Source: Holothuria scabra (taxonomy: Eukaryota > Echinodermata > Holothuroidea > Aspidochirotida > Holothuriidae). From it: DNA of 64,000 nt. A model generated the notes under the pieces. It made no database searches. It worked only from the letters and a program-made list of their open reading frames with translations, and was not told the origin of the DNA. This document shows positions 58,327 to 64,000 of this stretch, in pieces. The number at the start of each line of letters is the position of its first letter. Within the stretch, counting starts at the first letter, position 1. Where the stretch lies: positions 2,294,001 through 2,358,000 of the forward strand of contig CM074179.1 in NCBI GenBank assembly GCA_037179385.1. The letters run 5' to 3'. Position numbers and translations under genes: made by a program.

Positions 58327-58634
58327 GACCATAGTGTTTTTAGAGTGCATTCTGTGGTATTGAGTTGGATTCAACCTCTCTGAAAGAAGGATGATTATTC
58401 TAAACAGAGCGTCACCATAGGTTGGCGCGAATTGTACAGAAAATGAAGTAGCCCATGAAGGGAAACCTCCTTGAATATCCTGTTTAAAAAGGCAAATATA
58501 CTTCTTTGTTACAGTAGTAGAGTCCATGCCCAAAGTCCAAAAGCTATTAGTAGCTAACAGTCGTCAAATCACCTTAAAAGTATAAGACGACTTGGTTTGT
58601 CGGCACCGCAACTCGTCTAGACGTTCGTCTTGTT

Positions 58635-59508
58635 AGTATTTGCAAGGAAAAATTGTTACTACAATGCAGAAATCCGGGTTTTGTAAATTAGAAGTACTTT
58701 TTCAGGAGTCCAGGACACCGTCACGATGACTTGAAAGTTGTATTCGGAACAGGCGGCTGACAAGTTTATTTAGCTCCCTGTTGGATGCAGTACTTACATT
58801 AGCGGTCGGTCGGTGCCTCATATATGTTTCACCAGGGAGTTGCTACAACAACTCCCTACTTTTACAGAACACTTAGGAGAGTTGTCCATGGGCACTACGT
58901 GCACAGGAGAATCGTCTCAGTACCATAGAGCCAGATAAAAGAACTAGATAAAGGGCGAACTCCCCCAAACAGCTGTGATCGCATGGGGACTCGGCTGCCA
59001 TATTTATGAGTAGCAAAAGCATCTGTACGAACGTAGAGTTTGCATTGAAACACGTAAAAGTTACACCGATTTCTTTGTGTAGGTGTGCTGGGTGGGGTAG
59101 GGTGGGAGTAGAAGTTTTATAAATGAGTGAAGATATTGTACAGTAGTTCCTGAAACCTTCTTGGTTTTGTTCCTACTTATATATTTTTTCTTAAAACAAA
59201 GAAATAGCTCCAGCTTAATATAGTTCTTTATTGAAGAAAAGTTAAGACCAAAATAAGAGAGTAAAAGCAAACAATTCATTTTAAAAGCAAAAAAATGTTA
59301 GGGTCCCCATACAATAGCATTTTTGATAGAAAAATGGCAAATTGTGATTCAGATTAGGCATAAATCAAACATGAAACAATTATGGGGGGACTTCCGCCCC
59401 AACTTCCGGGCAGAAGCGGCATTATTTTCCGCGCGTTTCGCGCGCTCTAAATTTCAACCTCTTGTTAGATAATACAAAGATATACAAAGATAGATATACA
59501 GAGTTGAC
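58635..59508. other. Unassigned DNA
   Basis: No gene. A hairpin AGGGAGTTG-6 nt-CAACTCCCT lies at 58834-58857. A GC-rich GCGCGTTTCGCGCGC word is near 59430. Confidence 0.5.
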
Positions 59509-59510
59509 TA

Positions 59511-60749
59511 CACTGTTAAAAATTTCTCTGTAAAATTTACATAATTTTTATGGCAAATTTTTTTCCAACCAAATAATGTTTTTTTTACAGCCAGACTGTA
59601 ATCATGAAAAAACATTAAGTGTTTGTTTTTTCTTTACAGTTTTTGCATGTAAATTAGTTTACAAATGTCTACTGTAAAATCGAATTACAGAATTGTTCTG
59701 TTTTTTTTTTTACCTTAATTTTATGTGAATTTACAGCCTACTGTTTTCATTCTCGGCGTTTTAATATTTATTATAATATCGCTTTTTTCCTTTCATATGT
59801 TATTACGTAACATACACTTCACCATTACGTAGATCAGGTATTTGCTTATCAACGTAATGTGTCGTTACGAAGTTATTTTCAATCAAAACACAATCAGGAT
59901 ACTTTATTATCACATTGTTGTCCAGTAGACTGCTATCTCTAGGAACTTTGTAATTGGAAAGTCACATTTTTTGTACAATATAATAATTGTTTTTAAAATA
60001 AATATGACAAAGAATGCAAATACATTGGTTGCAAACATTTCCAGACAAGGTAAACAATATGTTTATCACTTCCTGATTAAAAAACGCCAAAAAAGATATT
60101 ATTCAAAGCAACAGCAATCCTTTTGTTAGGAAAATGCCTACAAAATAAGCTCCACCCATTTATGCAAAATGAGATTTACGTCATAAAGTGGTAAATTTAC
60201 AGACTCTTTCAAGTAAATTTGTGAAACGTTTTTAATTCGATCAAGTGCATGAGCGCCTGTGGCGATGAGTTGACATCAGTATACCAATTGTCAGTATAAT
60301 AAATGTAAGTTAATTTTCAAATAGGGCCATAAATTTGCCAAAAATTTTTTTGTTTTAAACTGAAACTTCGCAGAACGATGCATGTTATATATTGATAATT
60401 TTCTGGCTATTTCTTATTTGTTTGTTTGGGCTTATTTTTGTTTGTTTTTCAGCTTAAAAACAAAATGAATGTTTGTTAAATGACAGTATATTTATGTGAA
60501 ATCAGAAAAATACAAAATACTGTTAAAATTTCTGTACATTTACAGAAAAAGTTTTACAAAGCAGTAAAATTTGGTTAAAAAAGCAGTCAGAAATGGTTTT
60601 TCAAATAAACAGAAAATACATGTTAAACAACCTTTTTTTATTGTAGCAATACAAAGTGTCTGTAAAGATACAGAAAATCTCTATTAAAAGTAAAATACAA
60701 AAAGTTTAAGTTAAAAAAGTCTGTAAATTTACAGAAATTTTTAACAGTG
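59511..60749. mobile_element. 1.24-kb transposon with CACTGTTAAAAATTT termini
   Basis: The left end CACTGTTAAAAATTTCTCTG and the inverted right end CACTGTTAAAAATTTCTGTA agree over the first 17 bases and resemble each other for about 30. TA lies at both outer edges (59509-59510 and 60750-60751). Words such as CTGTAAATTTACAG recur inside. No transposase frame. CACTG ends suggest a CACTA or related group, but the expected 3-bp duplication is not seen. Confidence 0.8.
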
Positions 60750-60837
60750 TACATGTTTCTGCTTCGAGGTCTGTTGCACGAGTGTTCAGCTTTCAGGCTC
60801 GGTCTCGGGAACCTCTTGCGAGCTCCGAACACATGCA

Positions 60838-61140
60838 GTCCCCTGATTGGTCAAAAGTTATGACGCACCAATGAAAATAAGTGTAATGATATAGATGACC
60901 AATGAGGAGGCTGCAAAGGAGGAAACTGGCCACACCTTGAAAACTTAGGCCACAGTGTGCACGTGGAACTACAGCGGTGAAATATGTCACGTCCACCGGT
61001 AACACATGACGGGAAACAGGAAGGGCCCTGGGAATCTAGAACAAAGGAAGGGCGAGTCGCTCGTAAACAACAAGATGGCGTCTGGTAAAGTTCATGGAGA
61101 GTGAACCATACCGCGCACAGTAAGTGGTCGCTCATAAAGC
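60838..61140. promoter_or_regulatory. Candidate host promoter: three CCAAT boxes and a YY1-like site
   Basis: CTGATTGGTC near 60842, CACCAATGA near 60867 and GACCAATGA near 60897 are NF-Y type CCAAT boxes in both orientations within 60 bp. ACAAGATGGCGTC near 61071 matches the YY1 consensus and would also serve as a start context, but that ATG frame stops after nine codons. CACAGTAAGT at about 61115 resembles a splice donor. CpG is locally elevated. No downstream exon is recognised. Confidence 0.35.
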
Positions 61141-61179
61141 AGTCAGTGGTAAACTTTTCCGAACCGCTACAGTGCCGTT

Positions 61180-61750
61180 TTCCTAAAATTTCCATAAATA
61201 TAGTCTCTTAATTTTTAAATATTTTGTCTAAAAAAACAACAAAGTTTCTATTTTGTAACAACAACGATCTTCAGTCTTGATCTTCAATCGACATGCTATC
61301 TCAGATATATGCTAATAGGAAAGGCAAATTCTCCAATAGTCCTCCAAATATTCAATTTCCTTACAGGAAACCATGAAAATAAACTATTTTCTGCAAAACA
61401 AGCTCCATATTTACAAATGTGCAAAAAGCAGGCGCGGATCCAGACATTCCAAAGGGGTGGGGTGGGGGAGGGGCTGACCTAAGAGAAAACAGGGGTGTGA
61501 GGGAGTTGCAATAGTAATTTTCCCGATGTTTTTATTTTTGGTGTGGCGAAAAAGGGTGAGCTGAGGCCGTAAAAGCCACCCCATTAGTTCCGTGCCTGAA
61601 AAGGACCAAAATTTTCGGAGAGCCGCAGATTACTTTCATATGAAATACAGTACGTACAAGTGTCACACTTAAGAAAAATCAGAAAAGTTGGGTGCTTCAC
61701 CCTCCGGAAAAGTCTATCTACGCCAATGTTGCAGAGGGCATAGATATATT
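61180..61750 (+). repeat. Dispersed repeat F, copy 3
   Basis: ATTTTGTCTAAAAAAACAAC, TTACAGGAAACCATGAAAAT and AACAAGCTCCATATTTACAA follow the F order. A GGCGCGGATCCAGA word, frequent in invertebrate repeats, is at about 61430. Confidence 0.6.
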
Positions 61751-62417
61751 GGAATTGTTGTCTAGTGTAGCATGGCTGGCAAAAAAAAAGAATATTTCCG
61801 TTTTTCAGTGCGCAGTTTCATTTAAAAAATGAGTTGTGGCATTTAAATTTTTCATTTAAAAATCATTCGTTCTTGATCTTAGGAAAAAGGGAAAAATTAA
61901 GCATAAAAATGAACCTTTTAGTCAATGCATTGCCCAAAATTGTTCCGCCCCCACTTTCGTATTGCTTCCAACGCCACTGGAAATTTACCTTATCACACTT
62001 GACTTCAGCATCTTGGGATTACCACCCTGGAGTTGAGACGGAAGGACCGTACAGGCCCAGCGACATGCTTATATTTTCAAATTTCTTTTTTGACCGTCAC
62101 AATGATCCTCTTTTGTCTTGTAGTTAATTTAAAGGTTTAAACTGGTAATTCTCGGGTTCGTGGGCTCGTGGTCACAGTAAAAAGCTTTTTAAGTGTCTCG
62201 CAGTGCTTGTTATTAGAAGTTCAGTTTCTCGAGAGTTGCTGGTTTTAAAGATCCGCCGTAAAACTATGTTGATTGAAAATTTCCGTAGCTTAGCTAGTGG
62301 CGGGGACCGCGGAGTACACAGTGGCGTGCCGGTGACGTATGCAGGAAGCAATTTGAAAGTGGAAGTGGAATAATTACATAATATATCAGGTGAAAGGGAG
62401 GAGGAGATCCCATAAGA
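61751..62417. other. Unassigned DNA
   Basis: A 97-codon frame at 61834-62127 has no known domain. Nothing else is recognised. Confidence 0.45.
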
Positions 62418-62550
62418 CAGTGATTCTCAACCTCGGGTCCGTGGACCCCCAGCAGTCCGTGGAGCTTGTTTGGGGGGTCCGTGAAAGGCCAAGGGTTCTG
62501 TGGGGTCCGTCGAAAAATAGGGGTCCGTCGAAAAATTAGGGTCTGCAAAA
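62418..62550 (+). mobile_element. hAT-type repeat end
   Basis: CAGTGATTCTCAACCTCGGG followed by TCCGTGGACCCCCAG is a typical terminus of hAT (Charlie-like) repeats in animals. A GGGTCCGTCGAAAAAT word is duplicated in tandem. The other terminus is not found, so this is a truncated or very diverged copy. Confidence 0.65.
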
Positions 62551-62629
62551 GCTGCAGTGCTTTGAAAATTTCAAACGAAAAATCGTGGGCGTAATATTAA
62601 ATTATCAAATCACACAAGACGTACTCCTT

Positions 62630-62850
62630 AAATCAGAGGCCACGGAGCCAAATCTAAAGTGCGGGGGCTAATCATCGAAGCCGCCTAATAAGTCCAATAA
62701 AATAAATGCAGTTTAAGACGGTTCAAAATGCACTTTAAGGCGGCCCAAAATGCCCACAGCAAAAAAAGTGGGGGGCTAAAGCCCCCTAACACCCCCTCCC
62801 CCCATCTCCGCGGTTCCTGTAACTACGGTAGTGAGCGTCCTTGTAGCTTG
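62630..62850. repeat. GGGGGCTAAAGCCCCC-containing repeat
   Basis: The perfect palindrome GGGGGCT-AA-AGCCCCC is at 62771-62786. Two related words, AAAATGCACTTTAAGGCGG and AAAATGCCCACAGC, precede it. The text resembles unclassified invertebrate repeats. Confidence 0.5.
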
Positions 62851-64000
62851 AATAAATTTTCGTAGTCATAACAGCAAGTAAAGACCTCTTTAATTCACCG
62901 TATTCACCGCAAAGTACGTAAACAAGTTATGCTACTATGAGATACCAATCACTTACGATTTTGAACTTCGTTGAACAGCGAACTCATGGTCGCTGTTCAA
63001 CGAACTTGGTCAAATCGGGTCTTATTGTCCACATTTATATACCCGCTTTTTATCTGTCTACCCACTACGATACAATTTCCCTGAACTGCCAACTTCAAAG
63101 CCCGTGGAAAACCCAAGTTAATATAATACAACTGAATGTTCACACATGCCAGCTCCAACGATGCAATCCAACCACGATGAGAAGGCGATGTACGCATTTT
63201 GCGTGAAGTATCTTCGAATAATATCGATATGGACATATATTCGCAAGCTTGACAGCGTAACGGATTACATTGAAGGTAGTGTGACATGTCAACAAAATGA
63301 CCTGAACTTTTCTAAGGAAAGATCCGTTGAAATTTTTCAATATCTTTTACGGTTTTCAAGATACACCTCTTCAAAGTTTGAATGTTTCTAAAGCAAGTTG
63401 TTGCTTATGCAAAAATAATGACGTTCAGTGTTGCAAAGTGTTGACATTGCTTTTGTTAACCCTTTATTAATTACCGGGTATGTCTCAATTACTCAGCTAA
63501 TAGTTTATGGTTTGGTAATTGATACTCACAATTTTCAAGGTAACAATTCAAACTTCCAAAATAATACCCTCAGTACAAACTAATGTTACAACTGTCCAAT
63601 TGAAATAGATATTGTAAAAACAAAGGATAACATTAGCCATATAGCATGTCCCTCTCATGACATCACAATATTTGTATATTGAGCTCATATTTATTGATGA
63701 TGGAGTGCAAATCAGAAATTGCCCTGTAAAATGGTCAATTTTTGACGGATTTTGATGGGCATTGTGGCCATTTTCCTGGTTTTTTATGCTTTTTACATAA
63801 AATAGCAAATTTTGTCATTTTCATGTCACACAACCTTTAAATAAATTGTTTGCCCTCCAAGATTTCGATTTGCCATCACTCTCAACGCAATATGACAAAG
63901 GGCTTAACGTTTTATCACGATAAAAGGTTCATTTTTATTGTTTCTGATTTCTGCTATTAATTTGGTAGCAGAAGAGCAATGTTGTTTATTTTTCTGATGT
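62851..64000. other. Unassigned DNA
   Basis: It contains a perfect 15-bp stem hairpin at 62967-63004. Overlapping frames on both strands (62937-63391) have no domain I know. The frame at 63146-63391 has an ATG and looks somewhat protein-like. Confidence 0.4.
62967..63004. repeat. 15-bp stem hairpin
   Basis: TTCGTTGAACAGCGA and TCGCTGTTCAACGAA are perfect inverse copies around the 8-base loop ACTCATGG. Confidence 0.85.

Larger units (their letters stand above)
52340..58634 (+). mobile_element. Helentron-like element with decayed coding region (right copy)
   Basis: The 5' end has a hairpin (52346-52381) and about 800 bp matching the left copy in reverse. The 3' end (58566-58634) carries GGCACCGCAACT, the inverse of AGTTGCGGTGCC at the 5' end, then the palindrome CGTCTAGACG and GTTCGTCTTGTT. 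Short inverted matches near otherwise unlike ends, hairpins, and an OTU plus DUF6570 coding region are known from Helitron-group elements of the Helentron type. The Rep nuclease and helicase domains are not found. Inserted or attached sequences include a SINE, a family A fragment, a tandem array and a small MITE. Confidence 0.65.

Overview
The window looks like intergenic or intronic nuclear DNA from an animal, most likely an aquatic invertebrate. The base composition is AT-rich, there is no operon-like layout, and no open reading frame can be read as an intact host protein. The mobile-element mix is tRNA-derived SINEs, a CR1/L2-like LINE, an OTU-bearing Helitron/Helentron, hAT MITEs and many TTAA-flanked MITEs. 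That mix fits marine deuterostomes such as echinoderms, but the species assignment is a guess. I recognise no rRNA, functional tRNA, CRISPR array or complete host gene.

Layout. 1-5.2 kb is mostly unassigned DNA with a CA microsatellite and one possible TTAA element. 5.2-9.8 kb is a SINE zone: tRNA-Glu-like, tRNA-Ala-derived and an unassigned family with a 'GGCGACTAAAGGGAAAC' body. 9.8-20.6 kb carries scattered MITEs of several TTAA families (here called A, B, C and D), hAT MITEs and a C-rich dispersed repeat (E). 21.0-22.25 kb is an element with hairpin ends and tandem TGACCT motifs. 23.2-24.4 kb is a stack of TTAA elements inserted into each other. 24.43-27.43 kb is a roughly 3 kb unit with inverted termini that holds promoter-like motifs and a hAT MITE with a perfect target duplication. 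28.23-31.66 kb is a short Helentron-like element on the minus strand. 32-44 kb holds more family A, C and E repeats, three minisatellites, a SINE and a CAAAACGTCCC-ended transposon.

45.2-47.45 kb holds a family D MITE, a 5'-truncated CR1/L2-like LINE on the minus strand, and a second LINE tail lying in an inverted repeat. 49-52.3 kb is fragments of unclassified repeats. 52.34-58.63 kb is the longer Helentron-like element on the plus strand, with a decayed coding region (basic N-terminus, broken OTU protease, DUF6570-like zinc domain), an inserted SINE and a tandem array of about 179 bp. 59.51-60.75 kb is a 1.24 kb transposon with CACTG termini. 60.8-61.1 kb has clustered CCAAT boxes and a YY1-like site, the best candidate for a host promoter. 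61.2-64 kb is further repeats and unassigned DNA.

How parts relate. The LINE and one SINE share their last ~50 bp and a TGTTA-type tail, the usual sign of a SINE mobilised by its partner LINE. The two Helentron-like elements have matching ends in opposite orientations and enclose about 21 kb. The TTAA families have no transposase here and must have been moved from elsewhere.
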